64,000 nucleotides of DNA, from NCBI GenBank assembly GCA_963762435.1, contig CAVXLN010000010.1, positions 553,682 through 617,681 on the forward strand, in the 5' to 3' direction. A program made the position numbers and the translations under genes. The notes under the pieces are model-generated. The model was given only the letters and a program-made list of their open reading frames with translations, made no database searches and was not told the DNA's origin. Shown here piece by piece: positions 8,208-18,869 of this stretch. Positions within the stretch are counted from its first letter, which is position 1; every line of letters begins with the position of its first letter. This stretch comes from JAXDMU01 sp963762435. Lineage in GTDB: Bacteria; Pseudomonadota; Alphaproteobacteria; ATCC43930; CGMCC-115725.

Positions 8208-8477
8208 ATGTCGATCACGGCCGAGCGCAAGCAGACGCTCATTACCGAATATCGCACCAACGAAAGCGATACCGGCTCGCCGGAAGTTCAGGTCGCCATC
8301 CTGTCGGAACGCATCCGCAATCTGACGGACCATCTGGGCGGCCACAAGAAGGACTTTCACAGCCGCCGCGGCCTGCTGGTCATGGTCCATCAGCGGCGCA
8401 GCCTGCTCGACTATCTGAAGCGCAAGGATGTGAAGCGCTACGAGCAGCTGATCTCCCGCCTGGGCCTCCGCCGCTGA
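8208..8477 (+). CDS. rpsO: 30S ribosomal protein S15
   Basis: S15 binds the central domain of 16S rRNA. The 89-residue product MSITAERKQ...RLGLRR has the family length and the signature regions TGSPEVQVA and HKKDFHSRRGLL. The ATG at 8208 follows GAAGGAAA; an in-frame GTG at 8193 is disfavoured because the family starts at MSIT. It is 15 bases downstream of truB and upstream of pnp, the classical rpsO-pnp pair. Confidence 0.97.
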   Translation: MSITAERKQTLITEYRTNESDTGSPEVQVAILSERIRNLTDHLGGHKKDFHSRRGLLVMVHQRRSLLDYLKRKDVKRYEQLISRLGLRR

Positions 8478-8738
8478 TCGCGTCGGCGCCCAAACACCGT
8501 TACCCGGAAGCGCTCAAGGCGCGGACCCGGCCGCTTCGCGCGGCCGCGGCCACAAGCCTGCGGCGTCTTCCGTTATCGGCGGCGATCCAAAGGTGGATCG
8601 GGCCGCCTGTTCCGCGCCGCGCCCAGGCGCGGCAATTACCAAAAGCAATGTCCCTTGCGCCGCGCTCTGTTTGGGCGCGTTGCCCTTGCCGATTTGGCAT
8701 CAGCGGCGCCGGGACCACCCAAAAAGGATAATAAGGGC

Positions 8739-10868
<2,130 letters not shown>

Positions 10869-10906
10869 GCCGGCTGCCACTCACGAGCCGGAAAGAACCG
10901 GGCGTC

Positions 10907-11653
10907 ATGGCGCCGTTCTCGACAGCATCGCTGCCGCACATCATCGGCCATCGAGGTGCCGCCGGCCGCGCGCCTGAGAACACGCTGGCGGCGTTCCGCG
11001 TCGCCAAGGAGCTGGGCGCCCGTTGGGTCGAGTTCGATGTGCGGCTGAGCCGCGACGGGCGCTGCATCCTGCTGCATGACGATCTGATCGATCGAACGAC
11101 CGACGGGACCGGCATGGCAGCGGGGATGTCGCTCGACGAGCTCGCCAGCTTCGATGCCGGCAGCTGGTTCGATCCCCGCTTCGCCGGCGAGGCGATCCCC
11201 ACGCTTGAGGAGACCATCGATCTCCTGGCCGAGCTCGGCCTCGGCGCCAATGTCGAGATCAAGCCGCATCCGGGCACGGCGGCCGAGACGGCGGAAGCCG
11301 TCTGCCGCGTGCTGACCGCGAGCTGGCCCGCCTCGCTGCCGGCCCCGCTCGTCTCGAGCTTTACGCCCGAAGCGCTCGAGACCGCCCATCGCGTGGCGCC
11401 GGGCATTGCGCGCGGTGTTCTGACGAGCCGGGTCAAAGAGGATTGGCGGCGCCAGGCCGACGCGATCGAAGCCGCGACGATCCATTGCGACCATACACAT
11501 CTGACGGCCGCGCGCGCGCGCGAAGTCCGCGCCGCGGGATATCCGCTGCTGACCTACACGGTTAATCATGCGGGGCGAGCGCGAGAATTGTTCGGCTGGG
11601 GCATCTCCGCGGTCTTCACCGACGTACCAGACGAGATCGCCAAGGTAGCTTGA
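10907..11653 (+). CDS. Glycerophosphodiester phosphodiesterase (UgpQ-type)
   Basis: It hydrolyses glycerophosphodiesters to glycerol 3-phosphate and an alcohol. The 248-residue cytoplasmic-type protein has no signal peptide. It has the GDPD signature GHRGAAGRAPENTLAAF (catalytic His and Arg, metal-binding Glu), then EFDVRLSRDG, LHDD with the second catalytic His, and EIKPHPG later. The size matches bacterial UgpQ. It lies 38 bases after pnp and may be co-transcribed, though it is not part of the usual operon. Confidence 0.92.
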   Translation: MAPFSTASLPHIIGHRGAAGRAPENTLAAFRVAKELGARWVEFDVRLSRDGRCILLHDDLIDRTTDGTGMAAGMSLDELASFDAGSWFDPRFAGEAIPTLEETIDLLAELGLGANVEIKPHPGTAAETAEAVCRVLTASWPASLPAPLVSSFTPEALETAHRVAPGIARGVLTSRVKEDWRRQADAIEAATIHCDHTHLTAARAREVRAAGYPLLTYTVNHAGRARELFGWGISAVFTDVPDEIAKVA

Positions 11654-11720
11654 GTTGCATTTTTCCGAGGACGATCATATATAAGGGTCGCGTCATCGGA
11701 CGCAGGGTGGGAGCGAAAGC

Positions 11721-13119
11721 GTGAGGCCGTTGAAATCGTTGGTCATATCGGGCCGCGAGGTGTTGCCGCTGGTCGAAGGCGGCAAAGGCATCTCCGTGTC
11801 GAACGGCGAAAGCTCAGGCGCCTGGGCGGCAGCCGGCGGCGTCGGCACCTTCTCCGGCGTCAATGCCGACTCCTTCGATGCCGCCGGCACGATGATCCCA
11901 CAGATCTATCACGGCAAGACCAGGCGCGAGCGGCATGAAGAGCTGATCCGCTACTCGATCGCCGGTGGCATCCATCAGGCGCGCGTGGCGTACGAGACCG
12001 CGAACGGCAATGGCCGCATCCATATGAATGTGCTGTGGGAGATGGGGGCGGCCGAAACCATCCTGCATGGCGTGCTCGAAGGGGCCAAGGGCCTCATCAA
12101 CGGCGTCACCTGCGGCGCCGGCATGCCTTATCGCATCGCCGAGATCTGCGCCAAATACGGCGTCCATTACTATCCGATCGTGTCCTCTGCCCGCGCCTTC
12201 CGGGCGCTCTGGAAACGGGCCTATCACAAATTCAGCGAGTGGCTGGGCGGCGTCGTCTATGAGGATCCATGGCTCGCGGGCGGCCATAACGGCCTCTCCA
12301 ATTCCGAGGATCCCGAGCAGCCGGAAGCGCCCTACCCGCGCGTGCGCGAGCTGCAGGGACCAGATGCGCGAGTTCGGGCTCGACGGCACGCCGATCTTCA
12401 TGGCGGGCGGCGTCTGGTGCCTCAAGGAGTGGGAGGATTGGCTCGACAATCCCGAGCTTGGGCCGATGGCGTTCCAGTTCGGCACCCGGCCGCTTCTGAC
12501 TCGGGAAAGCCCGATCTCCGACGCCTGGAAGCGCAAGCTGCTGACCTTGAAGGCAGGCGATGTCTATCTCAACCGCTTCAGCCCGACCGGATTCTATTCC
12601 TCGGCCGTGCGCAACGCCTTCATCGCCGATCTCCAGGGCCGAGCCGAACGCCAGATCGCCTTCACGATCGAGCAGGTCGGCGAGCACGCGGCGGAACTGT
12701 CGGTCGGTCCGCGCGGCCGCATCGTCTATGTGACGCCGCATGACCGCGAGGCGGCGCTCCGCTGGGTCGCGGAGGGTTATACCGAGGCCCTCCGGACACC
12801 GGATTCGACCCTGATCTTCGTCACCCCGGCCTCGGCCGAGGAGATTCGCACGGATCAGATCAATTGCATGGGCTGCCTGTCGGCCTGCGGCTTCTCGAAC
12901 TGGGCGCAGAACGAGCTCGGCACGACCGGCAAGAAGGCCGATCCCAGAAGCTTCTGCATCCAGAAGACGCTGCAGACGATCGTCCATTCCGACGAGGTCG
13001 ATTTCAACCTGATGTTCGCCGGCCACAATGCCTATCGCTTCGCGTCGGACCCCTACTACTCGAATGGCTTCGTGCCGAGCGTGGGCGAGCTGGTCGAGCG
13101 GCTGAAGACGGGAGACTGA
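11721..13119 (+). CDS. Nitronate monooxygenase-like FMN protein with C-terminal Cys cluster (apparent frameshift near 12355)
   Basis: The sequence matches the NMO/2-nitropropane dioxygenase family, FMN-dependent TIM-barrel enzymes that oxidise nitronates. The frame from GTG 11721 covers the N-terminal part (SGAWAAAGGVGTFSGVN, INGVTCGAGMPYRIAE). At CTGCAGGGAC (12351-12360) the homology shifts frame and continues through GTPIFMAGGVW to the TGA at 13117-13119. One extra A at 12355 would explain it. The C-terminus has INCMGCLSACGFSNW, a CxxCxxxC cluster not found in classical NMOs. The adjacent irr gene starts 3 bases later, so the two are probably co-transcribed. The substrate is unknown. Confidence 0.8.
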
Positions 13120-13122
13120 GCC

Positions 13123-13629
13123 TTGACCGACACCGTCGCCGAGCCTTCGGAGGCCCTGTCGAATCAAAAGCTTCCGTCAAGGACGATTCCGGGGCATATT
13201 AGAGGCATGCTGCCGCAGGACCATAAGATCGAAGCGCTCGACCGCCTTAAGCACGCTGGGCTTCGCCCGACGCGGCAGCGGATCGCCTTGGCCTCGCTGC
13301 TGTTCGACGGCCACGATCGGCACGTCACGGCCGAGCAGCTGCATGGCGAGGCGCAGCAGGCGGCGATCAAGGTGTCGCTCGCGACCATCTACAACACGCT
13401 GCATCAATTCACCGACGCGGGCTTGCTGCGCGAGGTCGTGGTCGAGCCGGGCCGTTCCTATTTCGACACCAATATCGACGACCATCATCACTTCTATGTC
13501 GAAGGCTCCGGCCGCCTGATCGACATTCCAAGCCATTCGGTCAGCCTGGCGAGCCTGCCGGCCCCGCCCGACGGCACGGAAATCAGCCGCGTCGAAGTGA
13601 TCATCCGGATCGGCGCCCCGCGGCGCTAA
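13123..13629 (+). CDS. irr: Fur-family iron response regulator Irr
   Basis: Irr is the heme-responsive global iron regulator of alphaproteobacteria, acting on heme synthesis and iron uptake genes. The product has the winged helix (GLRPTRQRIALASLLF, VSLATIYNTLHQF), then YFDTN and the His cluster DDHHHFYVEG that binds metal or heme in Irr. The Cys-Pro heme regulatory motif of Bradyrhizobium Irr is absent, as in Rhizobium Irr. The start is uncertain: TTG at 13123 follows GGGAG and gives 168 residues, while ATG at 13207 gives 140 residues, closer to the usual family length. It directly follows the NMO-like gene. Confidence 0.9.
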   Translation: MTDTVAEPSEALSNQKLPSRTIPGHIRGMLPQDHKIEALDRLKHAGLRPTRQRIALASLLFDGHDRHVTAEQLHGEAQQAAIKVSLATIYNTLHQFTDAGLLREVVVEPGRSYFDTNIDDHHHFYVEGSGRLIDIPSHSVSLASLPAPPDGTEISRVEVIIRIGAPRR

Positions 13630-13632
13630 GGC

Positions 13633-14409
13633 TCAGCCGGCACGTCGGCAGATCGTGATGATCTCTGGGCTCGCTGGCTCGAATTTCAGATCCGGCCAAT
13701 CCCCGTAACGCGCCGTCACGACGAGACCTGCCTCGGCAAGGCGCTCGTCCAGCGTCTCCGCATCGGTGTATTGCAGCACGGTCCGGCTCCGGCGCACCTC
13801 GCCGGTCGCCGGAATGCGCCGCCGGATGAGATATGTGGCACACCCGGTCGTCGGATCCCAGCGCGGCGCCGCCTCGACCTCGACCCGCCTGCCCTCGCGG
13901 TCATAGAAGCCGCCGCGGCGGAGAAACCGGCCGGGTTGTTCAAAATTCTGGGCCGCCGGATTGCGCAGATCGAAGGCGAAGATGCCGCCCGGCTCGAGGT
14001 GGAGTGCCACATTGGCGAGTGCGGCCACCTGGTCGGCCGGCCCGATCAGATGCTGGAAACCATGCGCGGTCATCACCGCGAGGCGGAACCGGCGGTCCAG
14101 CAGGAAGCTGCGGGCATCGCCCGGGAAATAGTCGGCGATGCCGTCCGAACCGAGCTGCCGGGCACGGGTGAGCATTGGGAGCGCCGGCTCGATGCCGGTG
14201 ACGGCGAGCCCCGCTTCGGCCATGGCGCGGGCCAGGCGCCCGGTGCCGCAACCGACATCGAGCACGGGGCCGGCCACGCGCTGGGCCAGCCTCAGGAAGA
14301 AATCGTCGTCCGGTCCCCAGAGATTTTCGAGATCGTAGAACTCGGCATCGGCATAATCCGGATCGGCGTAGCGCCCGATGGTGCGGCGACCGATCGGCAT
14401 GCCGCTCAT
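13633..14409 (-). CDS. Class I SAM-dependent methyltransferase
   Basis: The 258-residue protein has the Rossmann methyltransferase signature VLDVGCGTGRLARAMAEAG (motif I), followed by GIEPALPML, an ALHLEPGGIFAFDLRNP motif and a C-terminal beta region. The substrate is not deducible. The start at 14409 overlaps the stop of the upstream SH3 gene by an ATGA arrangement, showing translational coupling. The open frame continues further upstream, but that part lies over the SH3 gene. It converges on irr with only 3 bases between the stops. Confidence 0.85.
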   Translation of the reverse strand: MSGMPIGRRTIGRYADPDYADAEFYDLENLWGPDDDFFLRLAQRVAGPVLDVGCGTGRLARAMAEAGLAVTGIEPALPMLTRARQLGSDGIADYFPGDARSFLLDRRFRLAVMTAHGFQHLIGPADQVAALANVALHLEPGGIFAFDLRNPAAQNFEQPGRFLRRGGFYDREGRRVEVEAAPRWDPTTGCATYLIRRRIPATGEVRRSRTVLQYTDAETLDERLAEAGLVVTARYGDWPDLKFEPASPEIITICRRAG

Positions 14410-14924
14410 TCCGGATAGGTCTCGGTCGGATAGACGCCCCAGAATTCCGACCGGGCGAGCCAGCCGCGCACGCCGTTCACATCGATCCGGCACCAATCCA
14501 TCGGGCTGGTCGGGCATTCCATGAGTGCTGCGATCACGCCGGGCTCGAGCTGCGCCACCGCGGAAGAGCTTTTGTCGGGATCGTGCCGCAGCGTGCGCAC
14601 TTCGCCCTTGATGATGACCGTCCGGCGACCGGCCAGCGCCGTCTCGCTGACCCAACCCTCGGTTCCTTCCCAGTCGCGGATCTGCCGCCAGGTGTCGAAC
14701 TCGCGGATCACCTCGACCGGCATTTCCTTGCGCTTGAACACCCAGGCGATCTGGTAGCGGGCACCGGGACCGACCCGGACATTGATCTCGCCATGCTTCA
14801 TCGAGACGAAGCGCGGCACCTTGAGGCCGGTCTTGTCGTCGGCCCGGCCAGCGCCGGGGAATCCGGCCGCGAACGCGACGATAGAGAGAAGAATTAGGCT
14901 GAAATTCTGACGCATGACCGGCAC
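14406..14924 (-). CDS. Exported bacterial SH3-domain protein
   Basis: The 172-residue product begins with a signal peptide (MRQNFSLILLSIVAFAAGFP...GRADD) and then has two SH3b-like halves: RFVSMKHGEINVRVGPG around 40-95 and RTVIIKGEVRTLRHDP around 100-165. Such proteins act in the periplasm and often bind cell-wall peptides. The GTG at 14924 follows AGAGG; an ATG three codons later (14915) is an alternative. It is coupled to the methyltransferase downstream and diverges from the dehydrogenase gene at 15051. Confidence 0.82.
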   Translation of the reverse strand: MPVMRQNFSLILLSIVAFAAGFPGAGRADDKTGLKVPRFVSMKHGEINVRVGPGARYQIAWVFKRKEMPVEVIREFDTWRQIRDWEGTEGWVSETALAGRRTVIIKGEVRTLRHDPDKSSSAVAQLEPGVIAALMECPTSPMDWCRIDVNGVRGWLARSEFWGVYPTETYPE

Positions 14925-15050
14925 CGCTACCTCTGCTGAGCTTGTTAGGCGCCGGGCAATGCCCGGTCAAGACCGGCCCGCTTGACGCGCCCGACGCCGC
15001 GGCCCCAGATACAGGTTCATATAGCTTTTCCGCCGGTGGGACGGATCCTC

Positions 15051-16037
15051 ATGCCAACGAAGAAACCTCTGGTCATCGTCACGCGCAAGCTGCCCGAGGC
15101 GATCGAAACAAGGATGATGGAGCTGTTCGACGCGCGTCTCAGCCCGGACGACACGCCGATGACGCCGGCCCAGCTGATCGAGGCGGTGAAGGAAGCCGAT
15201 GTGCTGGTGCCGACCGTCACCGACACGATCGACAGCGGCATCCTGGCCCAGGCCGGGCCCAAGCTGAAGCTGATCGCCTCCTTCGGCACCGGCGTCGACC
15301 ATATCGATCTCGCCACCGCCCGGCAGCGCGGCATCACCGTCACCAACACGCCGGGTGTCCTCACCGAGGATACGGCCGACATGACCATGGCGCTGATCCT
15401 GGGCGTGGCGCGCCGGCTGAGCGAGGGCGAGCGGCTCCTGCGCTCCGGCAAATGGGCCGGCTGGGGCCCGACCCATATGCTGGGCCACCGGATCTGGGGC
15501 AAGCGGCTCGGCATCGTCGGCATGGGCCGGATCGGCAGCGCCTTGGCCCGCCGCGCGCGCGGCTTCGGCCTGTCGATCCATTACCATAATCGTCGCCGCG
15601 TCCAGCCCGAACTCGCGGCCGAGCTCGAGGCGACCTATTGGGAGAGCCTCGACCAGATGCTCGCCCGTATGGACATCATCTCGATCAACTGCCCGCACAC
15701 GCCGGCGACATATCATCTGCTGTCGGCCCGGCGCCTCAAGCTGATCCCGAAGCACGCCTATATCGTGAATACCTCCCGCGGCGAGGTGATCGACGAGAAT
15801 GCGCTGACCCGCATGCTGGCCGCCGACGAGCTGGCCGGTGCGGCGCTCGACGTGTTCGAGCATGAGCCCGCCGTCAATCCCAAGCTCCTGCGCCTCTCCA
15901 ATGTCCTGCTGCTGCCGCATATGGGTTCGGCCACGATCGAAGGCCGGATGGATATGGGCGAGAAGGTGATTATCAACATCAAGACCTTTGCCGACGGTCA
16001 TCGGCCGCCCGATCGGGTGCTGGAAACGATGCTCTGA
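15051..16037 (+). CDS. D-2-hydroxyacid (glycerate/glyoxylate-type) dehydrogenase
   Basis: It reduces 2-oxoacids to D-2-hydroxyacids with NAD(P)H. The 328-residue protein has the nucleotide-binding motif GIVGMGRIGSALARR near residue 155 and the catalytic Arg in NTSRGEVID, Glu in DVFEHEP and His in LLPHMGSA. FGTGVDHIDL is the usual substrate-side motif of glyoxylate/glycerate dehydrogenases. The ATG at 15051 matches the family start (MPTKKPLVIVTRKLP). It is monocistronic and divergent from the SH3 gene. Confidence 0.92.
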   Translation: MPTKKPLVIVTRKLPEAIETRMMELFDARLSPDDTPMTPAQLIEAVKEADVLVPTVTDTIDSGILAQAGPKLKLIASFGTGVDHIDLATARQRGITVTNTPGVLTEDTADMTMALILGVARRLSEGERLLRSGKWAGWGPTHMLGHRIWGKRLGIVGMGRIGSALARRARGFGLSIHYHNRRRVQPELAAELEATYWESLDQMLARMDIISINCPHTPATYHLLSARRLKLIPKHAYIVNTSRGEVIDENALTRMLAADELAGAALDVFEHEPAVNPKLLRLSNVLLLPHMGSATIEGRMDMGEKVIINIKTFADGHRPPDRVLETML

Positions 16038-16133
16038 GGCGGGTACGGCGCTGCAGCATCGAATCCGCTTCCCTTCCGGGCCGAAGAGTCGTCGAATAGG
16101 ATACTGCATGGGGGCTTCGATCGAGGAGGTCAC

Positions 16134-16226
16134 ATGAGACGGTTCCGAGACGTTTTCGATGTCCTGGGTCTGGTGGGCGGCGCCGCGATCTTCGTGGGAT
16201 TTCTGGCCCTGATGGCGTTCCACTGA
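16134..16226 (+). CDS. Small single-span membrane peptide (30 aa)
   Basis: A 30-codon frame starts with ATG at 16134, preceded by a strong ribosome binding site GAGGAGG at 16123-16129. The product has a positively charged N-terminus (MRRFRD) followed by a hydrophobic span of about 20 residues rich in Gly, Ala, Phe, Leu and Val, ending in AFH. It has the layout of bacterial small membrane proteins with cytoplasmic N-termini. It lies between the dehydrogenase and the DUF1488 gene. No family is recognised; support is the ribosome binding site and the membrane-span pattern. Confidence 0.55.
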   Translation: MRRFRDVFDVLGLVGGAAIFVGFLALMAFH

Positions 16227-16262
16227 ACCCGACCTTTAGACACGCACGCTGCCTAGCACCTG

Positions 16263-16541
16263 ATGCCGATCTTCAGCTTTCCCGATGACGCCGCCTGGAA
16301 CGAGGAGCGGCGAGCGGTCGAGTTCGGCGTCGAGCTGGGCGAGTATCGCGGCCGCGTGATGGTCGGCCGCGCCGTGTTTCAATCCCTTTTGCCGATCGGA
16401 CCCTCCCCCGAAGCCTGCATCGAGGCCTTCCATCTCGACCGCCTGCGCTTCGAGCGCGCCGCCGAGCGCAAGATTGCGAGCCGGGCACTCGATCCCGACG
16501 GCAATCTGACGCTCACCCTCAAGGATCTCAAGGAAGGCTGA
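16263..16541 (+). CDS. DUF1488-family protein
   Basis: The 92-residue product resembles DUF1488: FPDDAAWNEERRAVEFGVELG at the start, a central MVGRAVFQSLLPIG and a helical C-terminus with a short basic segment. The function of the family is unknown. Its TGA at 16539-16541 overlaps the next ATG (16541), so it is translationally coupled to the DUF6065 gene. Confidence 0.72.
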   Translation: MPIFSFPDDAAWNEERRAVEFGVELGEYRGRVMVGRAVFQSLLPIGPSPEACIEAFHLDRLRFERAAERKIASRALDPDGNLTLTLKDLKEG

Positions 16542-17311
16542 TGACCCGGCTGATCTGCTATCCGACCTCGGGCACCCCGCCCAAGATCGTCCCGGCGCCG
16601 CTCGAGCGCGACTGGATGGATGCGACACCGCAGACCTATGCCTATCGCTGCCTGCCGCTCAACATCGCCAACGCCCATGGCTGGCTGATCCTCAATACCA
16701 CCCCCTTCGTCGCCGTCTGGAACGGCAAGCCGGACATGGATGCGATCCGCATCTTCCCGCAGGACGGATCGGGCGGGCCGCCGCTGGCCATGAGCCATTT
16801 CGGCAGCGGCGTCTTGACCTTCAGCGTCCACGGCCTGTTCCGCACCGAGCCCGGCTATGATCTCTGGGTCGGCGGCCCGATCAACATGTTCAAGGACGGG
16901 CTGCAGCCCTTGACCGGGATGGTCGAGACCGACTGGTCGCCCTTCACCTTCACCATGAACTACAAATTCACCCGCGCCGGCGCCCCGGTCTCGTTCGGCC
17001 GGAACGAGCCCTATTGCATGGTCTTCCCCGTACCGCGCGGCCTGGTCGAGCAGGTCGAGCCCGAATTCCGGTCCTTCCAGGACGATCCCGACGTGCTGGA
17101 GGCCTATACCCAGTGGGCCGATAGCCGCCGGCAATTCAATGCCGACCTCAAGGTCGAAGGTTCCTCCGCACAGCAGCAGAAATGGCAGAAGGACTATTTC
17201 CGCGGCGGCGGCGCCGAATTCGGCAAGGCGCCGCCCGATCACCGCACCAAGGTGAAGCTCAAGGAATTCTCGACATCCCCGCTCAAGACGCCCCGCGGCG
17301 CCGGGTCGTGA
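16541..17311 (+). CDS. DUF6065-family protein
   Basis: The 256-residue soluble protein has the family pattern: ICYPTSGTPPKIVPAP, then DWMDATPQTYAYRCLPLNIA near residue 25, and a later WVGGPINMFKDGLQPLTG segment. The function is unknown. It starts on the last base of the DUF1488 stop codon and its 3' end overlaps the convergent malonyl-CoA decarboxylase gene by 29 bases. Confidence 0.78.
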   Translation: MTRLICYPTSGTPPKIVPAPLERDWMDATPQTYAYRCLPLNIANAHGWLILNTTPFVAVWNGKPDMDAIRIFPQDGSGGPPLAMSHFGSGVLTFSVHGLFRTEPGYDLWVGGPINMFKDGLQPLTGMVETDWSPFTFTMNYKFTRAGAPVSFGRNEPYCMVFPVPRGLVEQVEPEFRSFQDDPDVLEAYTQWADSRRQFNADLKVEGSSAQQQKWQKDYFRGGGAEFGKAPPDHRTKVKLKEFSTSPLKTPRGAGS

Positions 17312-18704
17312 AGTTGAGCAGATTGCCCATGGTCTTGACCGTGCTGTTGCCTTCCTCGCGCAGCAGCTCGGCCACGGCGTCCGACCGCGCCACCAGCCCT
17401 TGCCGGGCAAAGGCCTCGTGGTTCCCCTCGATCCGGTCGAGATCGTAGAGGTAGTTCACCATCAGCCCGTAGCTTTCCTTGATGCCGCGCGGGGCCGTGT
17501 TGGCGAGCCAGTTGATCTTCTCGAGCCGGGCGCCATTGCCGAGATGGAAGCGCGCGACCGGATCGGCCGGCCCCTTGCCGTCGCGGTTCTCGGTCAGATA
17601 GACCGCACAGAGGCGGCGCAGCGGTACTTCGAGGGCGGCCGCGACGGCGGGTTTTTCGATCCAATCGGGCTCGGCGAGGAGCCGCTTCAGCGCCCCCTTG
17701 GCGCCGACCGCCCCGCTGCTGGCCAGGATCGCCGCCCGCTCCTCTTGCCTGAGCAGGCCCTTCGTCCCTTCGGCGAGCCGGCCGGTCAGCCAGCGGCGGA
17801 AGCCCGGCACCGGCGACAGAGTGGAGAAACGGGTGAGGCTGGGGATTTCCTGCTTCAGCTCGTCCACCACCTGCTTGATCAGGAAATTGCCGAAGGACAC
17901 GCCGCGCAGGCCGGTCTGGCAGTTGCTGATCGAGTAGAAGATCGCGGTATCGGGTGAATCGACCTTCTGCACCTCGTCATCCAAGAGCGGCTGGATCGCC
18001 GTCGACAGGCCATGGACGAGGGCCACCTCGACGAAGATCAGCGGCTCGTCGGCCAGCGCCGGGTGGAAGAAGGCGAAGCAGCGGCGATCGGGTGCTAAAC
18101 GCCGGCGCAGATCGTCCCAGCCCTTGATCTCGTGCACCGCCTCGTAGGTGATGAGCTTTTCGAGGATCGCGGCCGGCGTATGCCAATCGATCCGCCGAAG
18201 CTCGAGGAAGCCGCGATTGAACCAGGAGCCCAGGAGATGCTTCAGGTCGGAATCGAGCGGCGCCAGCTCGCGATGCTCCTTGAGCTCGGCGAGGATCTCG
18301 GTGCGCATCGCGACAATCGTGGCCGTCCCGCCCGGGCCCATATTGATCCGGCGCAGCAGCTCCTGCCGCGGCGGCTCGGCCGCCTCGGACAGCAGCATGG
18401 CGGCTTCGGGCGAGGGTGATGCGAGATAGGTCTCGGCCGCTTTCTTGAGCGCCTCCGGGTCCGGCACGAAGCGCTCGGCCATGAAGCGATGGAATTCCAG
18501 CCGATCGGCCGGCGTCAGCACCTGGTAATGCTCGACGAGGGCGCGCGAGAGGGCGGCCCCCGACGCCTCGCCCTGGCCGCCGAGCAGCGATTCCGCCAGC
18601 TCCTTGACCTGGTCCAGCGGCGGCAAATCGGCCGAGATCTTGACCCAGGCCCGACCCCGGTCGGCCAGCGAGGTCAGCAAGCGATCGAACCAGCTGCGCG
18701 CCAT
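17283..18704 (-). CDS. Malonyl-CoA decarboxylase
   Basis: It converts malonyl-CoA to acetyl-CoA and CO2. The 473-residue protein has the N-terminal helical domain (1-170) and a C-terminal GNAT-like catalytic domain with VHGLSTAIQPLL, YSISNCQTGLRGVSFGNFL and FSTLSPVPGF. These hold the conserved His and Ser of the family. The start at 18704 (MARSWFDRLL) is the family start; the frame runs on far upstream but only as antisense to the M20 gene. No matA-type or malonate transporter neighbours are present. The C-terminus overlaps the DUF6065 gene. Confidence 0.94.
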   Translation of the reverse strand: MARSWFDRLLTSLADRGRAWVKISADLPPLDQVKELAESLLGGQGEASGAALSRALVEHYQVLTPADRLEFHRFMAERFVPDPEALKKAAETYLASPSPEAAMLLSEAAEPPRQELLRRINMGPGGTATIVAMRTEILAELKEHRELAPLDSDLKHLLGSWFNRGFLELRRIDWHTPAAILEKLITYEAVHEIKGWDDLRRRLAPDRRCFAFFHPALADEPLIFVEVALVHGLSTAIQPLLDDEVQKVDSPDTAIFYSISNCQTGLRGVSFGNFLIKQVVDELKQEIPSLTRFSTLSPVPGFRRWLTGRLAEGTKGLLRQEERAAILASSGAVGAKGALKRLLAEPDWIEKPAVAAALEVPLRRLCAVYLTENRDGKGPADPVARFHLGNGARLEKINWLANTAPRGIKESYGLMVNYLYDLDRIEGNHEAFARQGLVARSDAVAELLREEGNSTVKTMGNLLNFTTRRRGAS

Positions 18705-18869
18705 CTTGGACGACCTTTCTCGATAGGGGACGCCATGATCGCGCAACCGGCCGATGCGGAGCAAGCAGATGATCCGCATGGCTGGCCGGGCGTGGCCGGA
18801 GGCCGGTTGTAGACCGCCCGCGATGGGTCTAGGCTCCCCCCAACCCCTCGCTGAACAGGACGCTTCCCG

